Of a stretch of 64,000 nucleotides of DNA, positions 7,755-19,411 are shown one piece after another. A model generated the notes under the pieces. The model was not told where the DNA came from. It did not search any database and saw nothing but the letters and a program-made list of their open reading frames with translations. A program made the translations under genes and the position numbers. The stretch's first letter is position 1, and the number at the start of each line of letters is the position of its first letter. Source of the stretch: Klebsiella aerogenes (GTDB lineage: Bacteria > Pseudomonadota > Gammaproteobacteria > Enterobacterales > Enterobacteriaceae); NCBI GenBank assembly GCA_029027985.1, contig CP119076.1, positions 2,912,422 to 2,976,421 on the forward strand. Reading direction: 5' to 3'.

Positions 7755-7911
7755 TAACCTCTCCTTCGAGCGCTTCTGGTTCTGCTCTTCCCTCTTCACG
7801 CTAGCCTGGTGTTGGCTTAGTCGGCCTACTCCTGAGTACCGGGTCACCCCGTTAACCGGAGAATCGCGTCCCTGTCGCCTTCCTGTATTGCGAATCGGTA
7901 TGAGCAATTTT

Positions 7912-7940
7912 TTGTTAATAATTTGTAATGAGCGTGTCAA
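7912..7940 (-). promoter_or_regulatory. Candidate icd promoter
   Basis: The minus strand shows a perfect TTGACA -35 (7935-7940) and an AT-rich -10 region (TTAACA/TAACAA, about 7912-7918) at 16-17 bases. The leader would be about 150 nt. Confidence 0.5.
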
Positions 7941-7989
7941 TACTACCTGAATGTTTGCGTCCATGAAAGGCATTCGTAATTAGGCTATA

Positions 7990-8640
7990 ATGCGGCAATT
8001 GAGAGAGCCTGAAAATACCATGCAGAAAACTTCATTTAGAAAACATCGCGTTGAGCGATTCAGCACACAACAAGTCACCAGACAACGTAAAGAACGCCAA
8101 CCAAAAACTGTGATCTTGTTCAATAAACCCTATGATGTGTTGCCGCAATTCACCGACGAAGCCGGGCGCAGCACGCTGAAGGATTTTATTCCGGTCGCAG
8201 GCGTCTATGCCGCTGGCCGCCTTGACCGCGACAGCGAAGGTCTACTGGTGCTGACCAACGATGGCGCGTTGCAGGCGAAACTCACCCAGCCGGGTAAACG
8301 CACCGGTAAGATTTATTACGTTCAGGTGGAAGGCGAACCCACCAACGAGGCGCTCGCCGCGCTGCGCGACGGCGTGACCCTTAACGATGGTCCCACCCTG
8401 CCCGCTGGCGTAGAGTCAGTGGATGAACCCGCGTGGCTGTGGCCGCGCAACCCACCGATCCGCGAGCGTAAATCGATTCCCGCCAGTTGGCTGAAGATAA
8501 CCCTCTATGAAGGGCGCAACCGCCAGGTCCGCCGCATGACCGCCCATGTCGGTTTCCCGACGCTGCGTCTGATTCGCTACGCGATGGGCAGTTACACGCT
8601 TGATGGTTTGGCCAACGGCGAATGGCGTAAAGTCGAATAA
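7990..8640 (+). CDS. rluE: 23S rRNA pseudouridine synthase E
   Basis: RluE isomerises U2457 in 23S rRNA to pseudouridine. The 216-residue protein has the RsuA/RluE-type catalytic motif [16 protein letters not shown] with its essential Asp, plus GRNRQVRRM. Two starts are possible. The ATG at 7990 has TTAGG 5 bases ahead and gives the E. coli length. The ATG at 8020 begins [17 protein letters not shown] hexamer (7986-7991) overlaps the first ATG; if it is a -10, translation must start at 8020. nudJ follows after 21 bases in the same direction. Confidence 0.93.
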   Translation: MRQLREPENTMQKTSFRKHRVERFSTQQVTRQRKERQPKTVILFNKPYDVLPQFTDEAGRSTLKDFIPVAGVYAAGRLDRDSEGLLVLTNDGALQAKLTQPGKRTGKIYYVQVEGEPTNEALAALRDGVTLNDGPTLPAGVESVDEPAWLWPRNPPIRERKSIPASWLKITLYEGRNRQVRRMTAHVGFPTLRLIRYAMGSYTLDGLANGEWRKVE

Positions 8641-8661
8641 CAATATTGATAAGGAAGCGCG

Positions 8662-9108
8662 ATGTTCAAACCCCATGTCACCGTTGCCTGTGTCGTACAC
8701 GCAAAAGATAAATTCCTCATCGTTGAAGAGACGATTAACGGTAAGGCGCTGTGGAACCAGCCAGCAGGCCATCTTGAAGCCGATGAGACGCTGATTCAGG
8801 CCGCCGAACGCGAGCTGTGGGAAGAGACCGGCATCCGCGCCGCGCCGCAGCATTTTATCCGCATGCACCAGTGGCTGGCCCCCGATAACACCCCGTTCCT
8901 GCGTTTCCTGTTTGCCATTGAGCTTAACGATACGTGCGCAACTGAACCGCACGATAGCGATATCGATCGCTGCCTGTGGCTCAGTGCTGAGGAAATTCTT
9001 AACGCGAGGAACCTGCGCTCGCAGCTGGTCGCCGAAAGCATTCGCAGCTATCAACAGGACGCGCGCCACCCGCTATCGCTGATCGGCGCCTTTAACTGGC
9101 CGCTTTGA
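8662..9108 (+). CDS. nudJ: Phosphatase NudJ (Nudix hydrolase)
   Basis: The 148-residue protein has the Nudix box beginning [20 protein letters not shown] and ending TGI, which binds Mg2+ and hydrolyses pyrophosphates. E. coli NudJ acts on thiamine (hydroxymethylpyrimidine) pyrophosphates and nucleoside triphosphates. The start has AAGGAAG 8 bases ahead. It follows rluE closely and precedes mnmA by about 100 bases, matching E. coli order. Confidence 0.95.
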   Translation: MFKPHVTVACVVHAKDKFLIVEETINGKALWNQPAGHLEADETLIQAAERELWEETGIRAAPQHFIRMHQWLAPDNTPFLRFLFAIELNDTCATEPHDSDIDRCLWLSAEEILNARNLRSQLVAESIRSYQQDARHPLSLIGAFNWPL

Positions 9109-9166
9109 CCCCCCTGGCGGCCCGCTGAATATGACGAGTTCAGGGGGTGCCTCGGCGGCTCGCGCG

Positions 9167-9175
9167 TGCTAGAAT
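9167..9175 (+). promoter_or_regulatory. Extended -10 ahead of mnmA
   Basis: TGCTAGAAT is an extended -10 (TGnTAGAAT) 36 bases before the mnmA start. The -35 is poor, as is usual for extended -10 promoters. A stem CCCCCTG/CAGGGGG (9110-9147) lies just upstream. Confidence 0.5.
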
Positions 9176-9210
9176 ACGCCGCCTTGAAGTTCAATGTGGT
9201 GAGTATTCCA

Positions 9211-10317
9211 ATGTCAGAAAGTCCAAAAAAAGTGATCGTCGGCATGTCCGGCGGCGTCGATTCCTCTGTTTCCGCCTACCTTCTGCAACAGCAAGGGTAT
9301 AAGGTGGAAGGCCTGTTCATGAAGAACTGGGAGGAAGACGACGGTGAGGAATACTGCACCGCCGCTGCCGACCTCGCTGACGCGCAAGCCGTCTGCGATA
9401 AGCTCGGTATTGAACTGCATACCGTCAACTTTGCCGCAGAATACTGGGATAACGTCTTCGAGCTGTTCCTCGAAGAGTATAAAGCTGGCCGCACGCCGAA
9501 CCCGGATATCCTGTGCAACAAAGAGATCAAATTCAAAGCCTTCCTCGAGTTCGCCGCGGAAGATCTGGGCGCTGATTACATCGCCACTGGTCACTACGTG
9601 CGCCGCGCCGATGTCAACGGCAAAAGCCAACTGCTGCGCGGTCTCGACGGCAATAAAGATCAAAGCTACTTCCTGTACACCCTGAGCCACGAACAGATCG
9701 CGCAAAGCTTGTTCCCGGTTGGGGAACTGGAAAAACCGCAGGTGCGTAAAATCGCCGAAGAGCTGGATCTGATCACCGCAAAGAAAAAAGACTCTACCGG
9801 TATCTGCTTTATCGGCGAGCGCAAATTCCGCGACTTCCTCGGCCGCTACCTGCCTGCGCAACCGGGTAAAATCATCACCGTCGATGGCGATGAAATCGGC
9901 GAGCATCAGGGGCTGATGTATCACACTCTCGGCCAGCGTAAAGGCCTCGGCATCGGCGGTACCAAAGAAGGTAGCGAAGATCCGTGGTACGTGGTCGATA
10001 AAGACGTGGAAAATAACGTACTGGTTGTCGCTCAGGGCCACGATCACCCGCGTCTGATGTCCGTCGGCCTGATTGCCCAGCAGCTGCATTGGGTCGATCG
10101 CCAGCCGCTGCAGGGCACCCTCCGCTGTACGGTGAAAACCCGCTATCGGCAGACCGATATCCCGTGCACCGTGAAGACGCTGGATGAAGACCGTATCGAA
10201 GTTACCTTTGATGAGCCGGTTGCCGCTGTGACGCCGGGCCAGTCCGCCGTCTTCTACAGCGGTGAAGTGTGCCTCGGCGGCGGAATTATTGAACAGCGCC
10301 TGCCGCTGCAGTCCTGA
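9211..10317 (+). CDS. mnmA: tRNA-specific 2-thiouridylase
   Basis: MnmA (TrmU) adds sulfur to U34 of tRNAs for Lys, Glu and Gln, taking it from the IscS-Tus relay. The 368-residue protein has the PP-loop GMSGGVDSS (11-19), the catalytic Cys102 in [12 protein letters not shown], and the partner Cys in DSTGICFIG near 199. The start at 9211 restores the family length; 15 extra codons upstream are leader. hflD and purB follow in the same direction. Confidence 0.97.
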   Translation: MSESPKKVIVGMSGGVDSSVSAYLLQQQGYKVEGLFMKNWEEDDGEEYCTAAADLADAQAVCDKLGIELHTVNFAAEYWDNVFELFLEEYKAGRTPNPDILCNKEIKFKAFLEFAAEDLGADYIATGHYVRRADVNGKSQLLRGLDGNKDQSYFLYTLSHEQIAQSLFPVGELEKPQVRKIAEELDLITAKKKDSTGICFIGERKFRDFLGRYLPAQPGKIITVDGDEIGEHQGLMYHTLGQRKGLGIGGTKEGSEDPWYVVDKDVENNVLVVAQGHDHPRLMSVGLIAQQLHWVDRQPLQGTLRCTVKTRYRQTDIPCTVKTLDEDRIEVTFDEPVAAVTPGQSAVFYSGEVCLGGGIIEQRLPLQS

Positions 10318-10324
10318 TCGACCA

Positions 10325-10360
10325 TTTTCCGCCGGATGCCTGATAAACGCCCGGCGGGTT
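10325..10360. repeat. REP-like element between mnmA and hflD
   Basis: The sequence GCCGGATGCCTGATAAACG followed by CCCGGCGGG resembles an enterobacterial REP unit with its conserved GCCGGATG head and complementary tail. It can fold and may protect the mnmA mRNA 3' end. Confidence 0.5.
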
Positions 10361-10373
10361 ACAAGGAGTAAGC

Positions 10374-11015
10374 GTGGCGAAGAATTATTATGACATCACT
10401 CTGGCGTTGGCGGGCGTATGCCAGGCAGCGCGTCTGGTTCAGCAGCTGGCACATCAGGGGCATTGCGATAGCGACGCCCTGCACGTTTCGCTGAACAGCA
10501 TCATCGACCTCGACCCGGATTCAACCCTGGCGGTGTTCGGTGGTAGTGAAGCCAATCTTCGTCTCGGGCTTGAGACGCTACTCGGCGTGCTGAATACCAA
10601 CAGCCGCCAGGGTCTCAATGCTGAACTCACCCGCTACACGTTAAGTCTGATGGTGCTGGAGCGTAAACTCGCCGCCAGCAAAGGGGCGATGGACACCCTC
10701 GGCAACCGCATCGGCGGCCTGCGTCGCCAGCTGGAGCATTTCGATCTGCAATCTGAAACGCTGCTGAGCGCGATGGCCGGCATCTACGTCGATGTCATCA
10801 GTCCGCTGGGGCCGCGCATTCAGGTCACCGGTTCCCCTGCTGTGTTGCAAAGCCCGCAGGTGCAGGCCAAAGTGCGTTCAACCCTGCTCGCCGGCATTCG
10901 CTCAGCCGTGCTCTGGCACCAGGTTGGCGGCGGACGCCTGCAGCTCATGTTTTCTCGTCATCGTCTGGTTAACCAGGCAAAACAAATTCTTGCTCATTTA
11001 ACCCCGGAGTTGTGA
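10374..11015 (+). CDS. hflD: High-frequency lysogenization protein HflD
   Basis: This 213-residue, largely helical protein matches E. coli HflD/YcfC throughout. The E. coli protein is peripheral to the inner membrane and binds phage lambda CII, which limits lysogeny. Its housekeeping role is unclear. Translation begins with GTG at 10374, preceded by AAGGAGTAAGC. The stop is 3 bases before purB, so the two are probably translationally linked. Confidence 0.93.
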   Translation: MAKNYYDITLALAGVCQAARLVQQLAHQGHCDSDALHVSLNSIIDLDPDSTLAVFGGSEANLRLGLETLLGVLNTNSRQGLNAELTRYTLSLMVLERKLAASKGAMDTLGNRIGGLRRQLEHFDLQSETLLSAMAGIYVDVISPLGPRIQVTGSPAVLQSPQVQAKVRSTLLAGIRSAVLWHQVGGGRLQLMFSRHRLVNQAKQILAHLTPEL

Positions 11016-12389
<1,374 letters not shown>

Positions 12390-12400
12390 CCCACCACTCT

Positions 12401-12437
12401 CAGGTAGCATGTGCAAAGTTAACGCGCATGCTACCTG
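12401..12437. terminator. Stem-loop after purB
   Basis: CAGGTAGCATG (12401-12411) and CATGCTACCTG (12427-12437) form a perfect 11-bp stem with a 15-nt loop. No T run follows directly, so termination may be incomplete or Rho-assisted. Confidence 0.5.
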
Positions 12438-12480
12438 CCAATCGCTCGCTTTCCGCGCAGAAAAAGTTCCCCTCCCGCCT

Positions 12481-12515
12481 GGTTTATAGAATGTTTATCC
12501 CCAGCGCCACATAAT
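12481..12515 (+). promoter_or_regulatory. PhoP box and -10 of phoPQ
   Basis: The direct repeat GGTTTA-TAGAA-TGTTTA (12481-12497) is a standard PhoP box. It sits 12 bases before a -10-like CATAAT (12510-12515), the spacing seen at PhoP-activated promoters. This indicates autoregulated transcription starting near 12522. Confidence 0.85.
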
Positions 12516-12556
12516 GGCGTTAAACTATTCAAATCAAAATGAAATGGAGAATGGGC

Positions 12557-13231
12557 ATGCGCGTACTCGTCGTTGAGGATAATTCTCTGCTGCGCCATCA
12601 CCTCAAGGTTCAGCTACAGGAACTGGGTCACCAGGTGGATGCTGCGGAAGACGCAAAGGAAGCAGATTACTATCTGGGCGAGCATATCCCGGACGTTGCT
12701 ATCGTTGACCTCGGCCTGCCGGATGAAGACGGCCTGTCGCTCATTCGTCGCTGGCGTAGTCACGACGTTTCGGTACCGGTTCTGGTGCTAACCGCTCGTG
12801 AAGGCTGGCAGGACAAAGTCGAAGTACTGAGCGCCGGCGCCGACGATTACGTCACCAAACCTTTCCATATTGAGGAAGTCGCCGCCCGCATGCAGGCATT
12901 GCTGCGCCGCAACAGCGGCCTGGCGTCGCAGGTGATTTCTCTCCCGCCTTTCCAGGTCGATTTGTCGCGTCGCGAGCTGTCGGTGAACAACCAGCCGATC
13001 AAGCTTACCGCCTTTGAATACACCATCATGGAAACGCTGATCCGTAACCGCGGCAAAGTCGTCAGCAAAGACTCGCTGATGCTGCAGCTGTACCCCGATG
13101 CCGAATTACGCGAAAGCCACACCATCGATGTCCTGATGGGGCGCCTGCGTAAGAAAATCCAGGCGCAATACCCACAGGACGTGATAACTACCGTACGCGG
13201 CCAGGGCTACTTATTCGAACTGCGCGGATGA
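12557..13231 (+). CDS. phoP: Response regulator PhoP
   Basis: PhoP is an OmpR-type activator phosphorylated by PhoQ in low Mg2+, acid or antimicrobial peptides. The receiver domain has Asp51 in [11 protein letters not shown], the acidic pocket ED (7-8) and Lys in VTKPFH. The C-terminal winged helix includes [19 protein letters not shown]. The 224-residue form starts at 12557; an ATG at 12551 is too close to GGAGA. phoP overlaps phoQ by 4 bases (ATGA). Its own binding site lies upstream. Confidence 0.98.
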   Translation: MRVLVVEDNSLLRHHLKVQLQELGHQVDAAEDAKEADYYLGEHIPDVAIVDLGLPDEDGLSLIRRWRSHDVSVPVLVLTAREGWQDKVEVLSAGADDYVTKPFHIEEVAARMQALLRRNSGLASQVISLPPFQVDLSRRELSVNNQPIKLTAFEYTIMETLIRNRGKVVSKDSLMLQLYPDAELRESHTIDVLMGRLRKKIQAQYPQDVITTVRGQGYLFELRG

Positions 13232-14691
13232 AAAGCGTGCTGCAACATATCCTACCGCTCTCTCTGCGCGTCCGCTTCCTGCTGGCGACCGCCGCCGTGG
13301 TGCTGATCCTGTCGCTGGCCTACGGGATGGTTGCGCTGGTGGGCTACAGCGTCAGCTTCGATAAAACCACCTTTCGCCTGCTGCGCGGCGAGAGTAACCT
13401 GTTCTACATGCTGGCAAAGTGGGAAAACAACAGCATCGACGTCGATATTCCGGAAAATCTGAATATGCAGAGCCCCACGGTGACGTTGATTTACGACGCT
13501 AAAGGCAAACTGCTGTGGGCCCAGCACGATGTCCCCTGGCTGGTGAAGCGCATTCAGCCGGAATGGCTGAAAAGCAACGGTTTCCACGAGATTGAAGCCG
13601 ATGTCGATAGCAGCATGCTGCTGCGCAATAATGACGAAATCCGTGAGCAGCTTGACGCGATCCGCCAGGAGGACGACTCTTCGGAGATGACCCACTCGGT
13701 GGCGATTAATCTCTACCCGGCGACCGATAAGATGCCGCAACTGAGTATTGTGGTCGTCGATACCATTCCGGTAGAGCTTAAACGTTCCTACATGGTGTGG
13801 AGCTGGTTTATCTACGTGCTTGCCGCTAACCTGCTACTGGTTATTCCTCTGCTGTGGCTTGCCGCCTGGTGGAGTCTGCGCCCCATTGAATCGCTGGCGA
13901 AAGAGGTCCGCGAGCTGGAAGAACACCATCGCGAAATACTCGATTCGAACACCACTCGTGAACTCACAGGACTGGTCAGCAACCTTAATCGCCTGCTGAA
14001 AAGCGAGCGCGATCGCTACGATAAATACCGCACCACGCTTACCGATTTGACCCACAGTCTGAAGACGCCGCTGGCCGTGCTACAAAGTACCCTACGGTCG
14101 CTGCGCGGCGAAAAAATCAGCGTCAGCGAAGCGGAGCCGGTGATGCTGGAGCAGATTAGCCGCATCTCGCAGCAAATCGGCTACTATCTGCACCGCGCCA
14201 GCATGCGCAGCGGCAGCGCCCTGCTCAGTCGCGAACTGCATCCCATCGCGCCGCTGCTGGATAGCCTGACGTCCGCGCTCAATAAGGTCTATCAGCGCAA
14301 AGGGGTCAACATCACCCTCGATATTTCGCCGGAAACCAGCTTTGTTGGCGAGCAGAACGATTTCATGGAAGTGATGGGCAACGTTCTCGACAACGCCTGC
14401 AAATACTGTCTCGAATTTGTCGAAGTCTCCGTGCGACAGACCACCGACAACCAACTGCATATCCTGGTGGAAGACGACGGCCCCGGCATTCCACACAGCC
14501 AGCGCGCCGCGGTGTTTGATCGCGGGCAACGCGCTGATACGCTACGCCCGGGCCAGGGCGTCGGCCTGTCCGTCGCCCGTGATATCGTCGAACAATACGA
14601 CGGCGACATCCTGACCGGCGACAGCTTACTCGGCGGCGCCTGCATGGAAGTGATCTTTGGCCGTCAACTTCCTGATGATAAAGAGAGCTAA
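13228..14691 (+). CDS. phoQ: Sensor histidine kinase PhoQ
   Basis: This 487-residue inner-membrane kinase has TM1 (about 17-39), a periplasmic sensor, TM2 (about 193-215), a HAMP linker, the H-box THSLKTP with His276, and an ATPase domain ([26 protein letters not shown]). It phosphorylates PhoP in low divalent cations. The acidic cluster facing the membrane reads EDDSSE (148-153), with fewer acids than the E. coli EDDDDAE cluster as I recall it, which could shift Mg2+ response. It is co-transcribed with phoP. Confidence 0.97.
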   Translation: MKSVLQHILPLSLRVRFLLATAAVVLILSLAYGMVALVGYSVSFDKTTFRLLRGESNLFYMLAKWENNSIDVDIPENLNMQSPTVTLIYDAKGKLLWAQHDVPWLVKRIQPEWLKSNGFHEIEADVDSSMLLRNNDEIREQLDAIRQEDDSSEMTHSVAINLYPATDKMPQLSIVVVDTIPVELKRSYMVWSWFIYVLAANLLLVIPLLWLAAWWSLRPIESLAKEVRELEEHHREILDSNTTRELTGLVSNLNRLLKSERDRYDKYRTTLTDLTHSLKTPLAVLQSTLRSLRGEKISVSEAEPVMLEQISRISQQIGYYLHRASMRSGSALLSRELHPIAPLLDSLTSALNKVYQRKGVNITLDISPETSFVGEQNDFMEVMGNVLDNACKYCLEFVEVSVRQTTDNQLHILVEDDGPGIPHSQRAAVFDRGQRADTLRPGQGVGLSVARDIVEQYDGDILTGDSLLGGACMEVIFGRQLPDDKES

Positions 14692-14738
14692 AGCACCCTT
14701 TTTTAACGGCGCCTGCATCGCCGAGGCGCCGCATCCGT

Positions 14739-14744
14739 TATAAT
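14739..14744 (+). promoter_or_regulatory. roxA -10 element
   Basis: A perfect TATAAT lies 31 bases before the roxA start. A GGCGCC/GGCGCC hairpin (14708-14730) sits just upstream where the -35 should be, so the -35 is weak. The hairpin may instead terminate phoPQ. Confidence 0.5.
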
Positions 14745-14775
14745 CCCAGACAGACACCTGCTGTGGAATATAAAT

Positions 14776-15897
14776 ATGGATTATCAATTAACGCTTAACT
14801 GGCCCGACTTTATTGAACGCTACTGGCAAAAACGCCCGGTGGTGCTAAAGCGCGGGTTCGCCAATTTCGTCGACCCTATTAGCCCGGATGAGTTGGCCGG
14901 TCTGGCCATGGAGAGCGAAGTCGATAGCCGTCTGGTGAGCCACCAGGACGGCAAATGGCAGGTCAGCCACGGCCCGTTTGAAAGCTACGATCATCTGAGC
15001 GAAAACAACTGGTCGCTGCTGGTGCAGGCGGTGAACAACTGGCACGAGCCGACAGCAGCGCTGATGCGCCCGTTCCGCGCCCTGCCGGACTGGCGTATCG
15101 ACGACCTGATGATCTCCTTCTCCGTCCCCGGCGGCGGCGTAGGCCCGCATCTCGATCAATACGACGTGTTTATCATTCAGGGCACCGGCCGCCGCCGCTG
15201 GCGCGTGGGCGAAAAAGTGCCGATGAAACAGCACTGCCCACACCCGGACCTGCTGCAGGTCGATCCGTTCGAAGCGATCATCGACGAAGAGATGGCGCCT
15301 GGCGATATTCTCTATATTCCGCCGGGATTCCCGCATGAAGGCTACTCGCTAGAAAACTCGCTAAACTATTCGGTCGGCTATCGTTCACCGAACGCCCGTG
15401 AGCTGTTCAGCGGCTTCGCCGACTATATCCTGCAGCGCGAACTGGGCAGCCAGCGCTATGCCGACCCGGATGTGCCATCCCGCAACCATCCGGCCGACAT
15501 TCTGCCTACCGAACTGGATCGCCTGCGCGACATGATGCTGGGATTAATTAACCAGCCTGAGCACTTTAAACAGTGGTTCGGCGAGTTTATTACGCAATCC
15601 CGTCACGAACTCGACGTCGCACCGCCGGAACCGCCGTACCAACCGGATGAGATTTACGATGCCCTGCAACAGGGAGATAAGCTCGCGCGCCTCGGCGGCC
15701 TGCGCGTGCTGCGTATTGATGGCGAAGTGTTCGTCAACGGCGAGCAGGTGAATTCACCGCACCGCCCGGCGCTTGATGCGTTGGCGACACACCTGACACT
15801 GCGCGCCGATCATTTCGGCGATGCGCTGGAAGACCCATCATTCCTCGCCATGCTGGCGGCGCTGGTCAACAGCGGTTACTGGTTCTTCGAGGACTGA
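14776..15897 (+). CDS. roxA: 50S ribosomal protein L16 arginine 3-hydroxylase
   Basis: RoxA (YcfD) is a JmjC-type 2-oxoglutarate/Fe(II) oxygenase that hydroxylates Arg81 of ribosomal protein L16. The 373-residue protein shows the iron-binding triad: His125 and Asp127 in PHLDQYD, and His187 in PPGFPHEG. A C-terminal winged-helix region follows, as in E. coli. It needs oxygen, so the modification is lost anaerobically. It converges with pepT across a stem-loop. Confidence 0.95.
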   Translation: MDYQLTLNWPDFIERYWQKRPVVLKRGFANFVDPISPDELAGLAMESEVDSRLVSHQDGKWQVSHGPFESYDHLSENNWSLLVQAVNNWHEPTAALMRPFRALPDWRIDDLMISFSVPGGGVGPHLDQYDVFIIQGTGRRRWRVGEKVPMKQHCPHPDLLQVDPFEAIIDEEMAPGDILYIPPGFPHEGYSLENSLNYSVGYRSPNARELFSGFADYILQRELGSQRYADPDVPSRNHPADILPTELDRLRDMMLGLINQPEHFKQWFGEFITQSRHELDVAPPEPPYQPDEIYDALQQGDKLARLGGLRVLRIDGEVFVNGEQVNSPHRPALDALATHLTLRADHFGDALEDPSFLAMLAALVNSGYWFFED

Positions 15898-15908
15898 GTC
15901 GACATCCT

Positions 15909-15934
15909 GCCCGGTAGCGCTGCGCTTACCGGGC
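15909..15934. other. REP-like stem-loop between roxA and pepT
   Basis: CCCGGTA (15910-15916) pairs with TACCGGG (15927-15933), with GCGC/GCGC inside. No T run is present on either strand. It probably stabilises both converging mRNA ends. Confidence 0.5.
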
Positions 15935-15947
15935 CCAGGCGTTGGGA

Positions 15948-17180
15948 TTAGTTCACTTTGCTTTTCGCCGTGATCTCTGCAATACGCACAATCACCTGGA
16001 CGGCTTTCTCCATACCTTCCAGGGTGACGAACTCGTGTTTGCCATGGTAGTTGTAGCCGCCGGTGAACAGATTCGGGCACGGTAACCCCATAAACGAAAG
16101 CTGGGCGCCGTCGGTACCGCCGCGAATCGGTTTCATCTGCGGTTCAATATCGCAATCCACCATTGCCTGACGCGCGATATCCACGACGTGCGGATGGGCG
16201 ATCACTTTCTCGTGCATGTTGTAGTAACTGTCTTCGATCACCAGTTCGATATAGCAATCCGGATGCAGCCCTTTACCCACTTTTTTGGCGATCTCCATCA
16301 TTTTGCGTTTCCGCGCCTCAAACTGCTTACGATCGAAATCGCGCAGAATGTAGTGCATCTCCGCCCGGTCAACGCTGCCTTTGATGCTCGTCAGATGATA
16401 AAACCCTTCGTAGCCTTCGGTGGTTTCCGGCGCCTCATCAGCCGGTACTTCGGCATGAATGCGTGCCGCCAGCGACAGCGCATTGACCATCACCCCTTTC
16501 GCGGTACCAGGATGAACGTTGTTGCCGACGATTTTGATGGTCACGGAAGCGGCATTGAAGTTTTCAAACTCCAGTTCGCCAACGCCGCCGCCGTCGACGG
16601 TGTAGGCCCAGCGGGCATCGAACGCGGCGACGTCAAAATGCTTCGCCCCTTTTCCCACTTCTTCGTCCGGCGTAAAGGCGACGCGAATATCGCCGTGGGG
16701 GATATTTTTCGCCTGCAGGGTGGCTAATGCCGTCATGATCTCGGCAATGCCGGCTTTGTCATCAGCGCCGAGCAGCGTTTTACCGTCGGTGGTAATTAAG
16801 GTCTGCCCCAGCAACTGATGCAGGACCGGGAACATCACCGGCGACAGCACTTCATCGCCAATACCGAGAGCGATATCGCCACCGCGATAATTTTCAACGA
16901 TTTGCGGATTCACGTTTTTGCCGCTGAAATCCGGCGAAGTATCGACATGAGAAATAAAGCCAATGGCCGGGATCTCGCCCGCGACGTTGGCGGGCAGCGT
17001 GCCCATTAACGTGCCCTTCTCACTCAGCGTCACATTGACCAGCCCCATGTCTTGCAGCTGGTTCTGCAGCAGACGCAGTAGCTTCCACTGCCCTTCGGTA
17101 CCAGGAACCTGACGCACGCCAGGCTTCGATTGCGTATCTAAAGAAACGTACTGCAGGAAACGCTCAAGCAATTTATCCAT
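15948..17180 (-). CDS. pepT: Peptidase T (tripeptide aminopeptidase)
   Basis: PepT is a cytosolic M20-family zinc aminopeptidase that removes the N-terminal residue from tripeptides. The 410-residue protein shows the metal motifs SHVDTSPDF (His78, Asp80), GADDKAG and TPDEEVGKG, with the catalytic Glu pair, and a C-terminal RGGTDGA. It lies between roxA and the divergent potA, as in E. coli. I see no convincing FNR site upstream in spite of reported anaerobic control of pepT in Salmonella. Confidence 0.97.
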   Translation of the reverse strand: MDKLLERFLQYVSLDTQSKPGVRQVPGTEGQWKLLRLLQNQLQDMGLVNVTLSEKGTLMGTLPANVAGEIPAIGFISHVDTSPDFSGKNVNPQIVENYRGGDIALGIGDEVLSPVMFPVLHQLLGQTLITTDGKTLLGADDKAGIAEIMTALATLQAKNIPHGDIRVAFTPDEEVGKGAKHFDVAAFDARWAYTVDGGGVGELEFENFNAASVTIKIVGNNVHPGTAKGVMVNALSLAARIHAEVPADEAPETTEGYEGFYHLTSIKGSVDRAEMHYILRDFDRKQFEARKRKMMEIAKKVGKGLHPDCYIELVIEDSYYNMHEKVIAHPHVVDIARQAMVDCDIEPQMKPIRGGTDGAQLSFMGLPCPNLFTGGYNYHGKHEFVTLEGMEKAVQVIVRIAEITAKSKVN

Positions 17181-17324
17181 GTGGCCACCCTCATTTTTCG
17201 TGACAACATTATCAATAAGGGCGAAAAGACAAATATTGCGTCAGGTCATTTTTAGCCCGTAAACCAAAATTTAATACATAACGTGCATGATGTGTAAAGG
17301 TGGCGTGCCGCGGTGCAACAATGA

Positions 17325-17353
17325 TTGGCGATTACAATCGTTTGCCGTAAAAT
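17325..17353 (+). promoter_or_regulatory. potABCD promoter
   Basis: TTGGCG (17325-17330) and TAAAAT (17348-17353) are separated by 17 bases, predicting a start near 17360 and a leader of about 74 nt before potA. Confidence 0.6.
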
Positions 17354-17433
17354 GCTGGCCCTTATTAATAATGTGCAACCCCAAAGGTGGTTAATCACAA
17401 ACCCCGTAGCGGTCAGCTTTCCGTTACGATTAC

Positions 17434-18570
17434 ATGGGACAGAGTCAAAAATTGAATATACAACCGCGTACGCTTTCTCCGCTGGTTCAACTGGCGGGAA
17501 TTCGCAAAAGCTTTGATGGCAAGACCGTTATCTCCGATCTCGATTTAACCATCAATAATGGTGAATTTCTCACCCTGCTTGGCCCCTCTGGCTGCGGTAA
17601 AACAACCGTTCTTCGTCTAATCGCTGGTCTGGAAAACGTTGATGTCGGACGTATCCATCTGGAAGACCAGGATATCACCCATGTCCCGGCGGAAAACCGC
17701 CACGTTAATACCGTATTTCAAAGCTATGCGCTGTTTCCGCACATGACCGTGTTCGAAAACGTCGCCTTCGGCCTGCGGATGCAGAAAACCCCGGCAGCAG
17801 ACATCACCCCGCGAGTGGTGGACGCTTTAAAGATGGTACAGCTGGAGGCGTTCGCCCAGCGCAAACCGCACCAGCTCTCTGGCGGTCAACAGCAGCGCGT
17901 GGCTATCGCCCGCGCGGTGGTCAACAAACCACGCCTGCTGCTGCTTGATGAATCCCTCTCGGCGCTCGACTACAAGCTGCGCAAGCAGATGCAGAACGAG
18001 CTGAAAGCGCTACAGCGCAAACTCGGCATCACCTTTGTGTTCGTCACCCACGACCAGGAAGAAGCCCTGACCATGTCCGACCGCATCGTCGTGATGCGCG
18101 ATGGCAAAATCGAGCAGGACGGCACCCCGCGTGAAATCTACGAAGAACCGAAAAACCTGTTCGTCGCCAGCTTTATCGGCGAAATCAACATTTTTAACGC
18201 CACCGTTATCGAACGCCTTGACGAACAGCGCGTCCGCGCCTGCGTCGAAGGCCGCGAATGCAATATCTACGTCAACTTCGCCGTTGAAAAAGGGCAACCG
18301 CTAAACGTACTGCTGCGCCCGGAAGATCTGCGCGTCGATGAAATCCACCACGGCAGCGAAGCCGACGGTTTGATCGGCTACGTGCGCGAGCGCAACTACA
18401 AGGGTATGACCCTGGAGTCGGTTGTCGAGCTGGAAAACGGCAAAATGGTCATGGTCAGCGAGTTCTTCAACGAAGACGATCCTGATTTCGACCACTCTCT
18501 CGACCAGAAAATGGCGATTAACTGGGTGGAAAGCTGGGAGGTTGTACTGGCCGATGAAGAACACCAGTAA
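17434..18570 (+). CDS. potA: Spermidine/putrescine ABC transporter ATPase
   Basis: PotA powers the PotBCD importer, which prefers spermidine. The 378-residue protein has Walker A GPSGCGKT (50-57), the ABC signature LSGGQQQR (148-155), Walker B LLLLDE (168-173) and a C-terminal regulatory TOBE-like domain. E. coli PotA is inhibited by intracellular spermidine through this region. The potB start lies inside its last codons (17-base overlap). Confidence 0.97.
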   Translation: MGQSQKLNIQPRTLSPLVQLAGIRKSFDGKTVISDLDLTINNGEFLTLLGPSGCGKTTVLRLIAGLENVDVGRIHLEDQDITHVPAENRHVNTVFQSYALFPHMTVFENVAFGLRMQKTPAADITPRVVDALKMVQLEAFAQRKPHQLSGGQQQRVAIARAVVNKPRLLLLDESLSALDYKLRKQMQNELKALQRKLGITFVFVTHDQEEALTMSDRIVVMRDGKIEQDGTPREIYEEPKNLFVASFIGEINIFNATVIERLDEQRVRACVEGRECNIYVNFAVEKGQPLNVLLRPEDLRVDEIHHGSEADGLIGYVRERNYKGMTLESVVELENGKMVMVSEFFNEDDPDFDHSLDQKMAINWVESWEVVLADEEHQ

Positions 18571-19411
18571 ATTCCAAAATGTGGTGATTGCCACTATCGT
18601 GGGTTGGCTTGTGCTGTTTGTCTTCCTGCCGAACCTGATGATCATCGCCACCAGCTTCCTGACCCGCGACGACGCTAACTTCGTCAAAATGGTCTTCACG
18701 CTGGATAACTACTCACGGTTGCTGGATCCACTCTATTACGATGTGCTGCTGCACTCGCTGAACATGGCGCTGCTGGCGACCCTCGCCTGTCTGGCGCTGG
18801 GCTACCCGTTCGCGTGGTTTCTCGCCCGTTTGCCGCAGAAGGTCCGCCCGCTGCTGCTGTTCCTGTTGATCGTCCCGTTCTGGACCAATTCGCTGATCCG
18901 CATCTATGGACTGAAGATTTTCCTCAGCACCAAGGGTTATCTGAATGCGTTTCTGCTGTGGCTGGGAGTTATTGATACGCCGCTGCGCATCATGTATACC
19001 CCCTCGGCGGTGATCATCGGCCTGGTTTATATTCTGCTGCCGTTTATGGTGATGCCGCTCTACTCCAGCATTGAAAAACTGGATCGCCCGCTGCTGGAAG
19101 CGGCGAAAGATCTTGGCGCCAGCAAACTGCAGACCTTTATCCGCATCATTATTCCGCTAACCATGCCGGGAATTATCGCCGGTTGTCTGTTGGTGATGCT
19201 ACCGGCGATGGGGCTGTTCTATGTTTCCGACCTGATGGGCGGAGCCAAGAACCTGCTGATTGGCAATGTGATTAAGAGCCAGTTCCTCAATATCCGCGAC
19301 TGGCCATTTGGCGCGGCGACCAGCATTACCTTAACGCTGGTGATGGGACTGATGCTGATGATTTACTGGCGCGCGGCGCGCCTGCTGAATAAGAGGGTGG
19401 AACTGGAATGA
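18554..19411 (+). CDS. potB: Spermidine/putrescine permease PotB
   Basis: PotB is one of two membrane subunits forming the polyamine channel. The 285-residue protein has six hydrophobic segments and the EAA loop [15 protein letters not shown] that docks onto PotA. The start at 18554 (MKNTSKFQN) overlaps potA by 17 bases; a longer open frame from 18422 is out of place. It overlaps potC by 4 bases. Confidence 0.95.
   Translation: MKNTSKFQNVVIATIVGWLVLFVFLPNLMIIATSFLTRDDANFVKMVFTLDNYSRLLDPLYYDVLLHSLNMALLATLACLALGYPFAWFLARLPQKVRPLLLFLLIVPFWTNSLIRIYGLKIFLSTKGYLNAFLLWLGVIDTPLRIMYTPSAVIIGLVYILLPFMVMPLYSSIEKLDRPLLEAAKDLGASKLQTFIRIIIPLTMPGIIAGCLLVMLPAMGLFYVSDLMGGAKNLLIGNVIKSQFLNIRDWPFGAATSITLTLVMGLMLMIYWRAARLLNKRVELE

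Noticed and set aside
9110-9147. Stem CCCCCTG/CAGGGGG after nudJ as a terminator
   Set aside because: The loop is about 24 nt and there is no T run. It precedes the mnmA -10 and is at best a weak structure.
17195-17214. FNR-like half site before pepT (TTGATAATGTTGTC)
   Set aside because: Only one half matches, and it is too near the start codon to act as an activator site.
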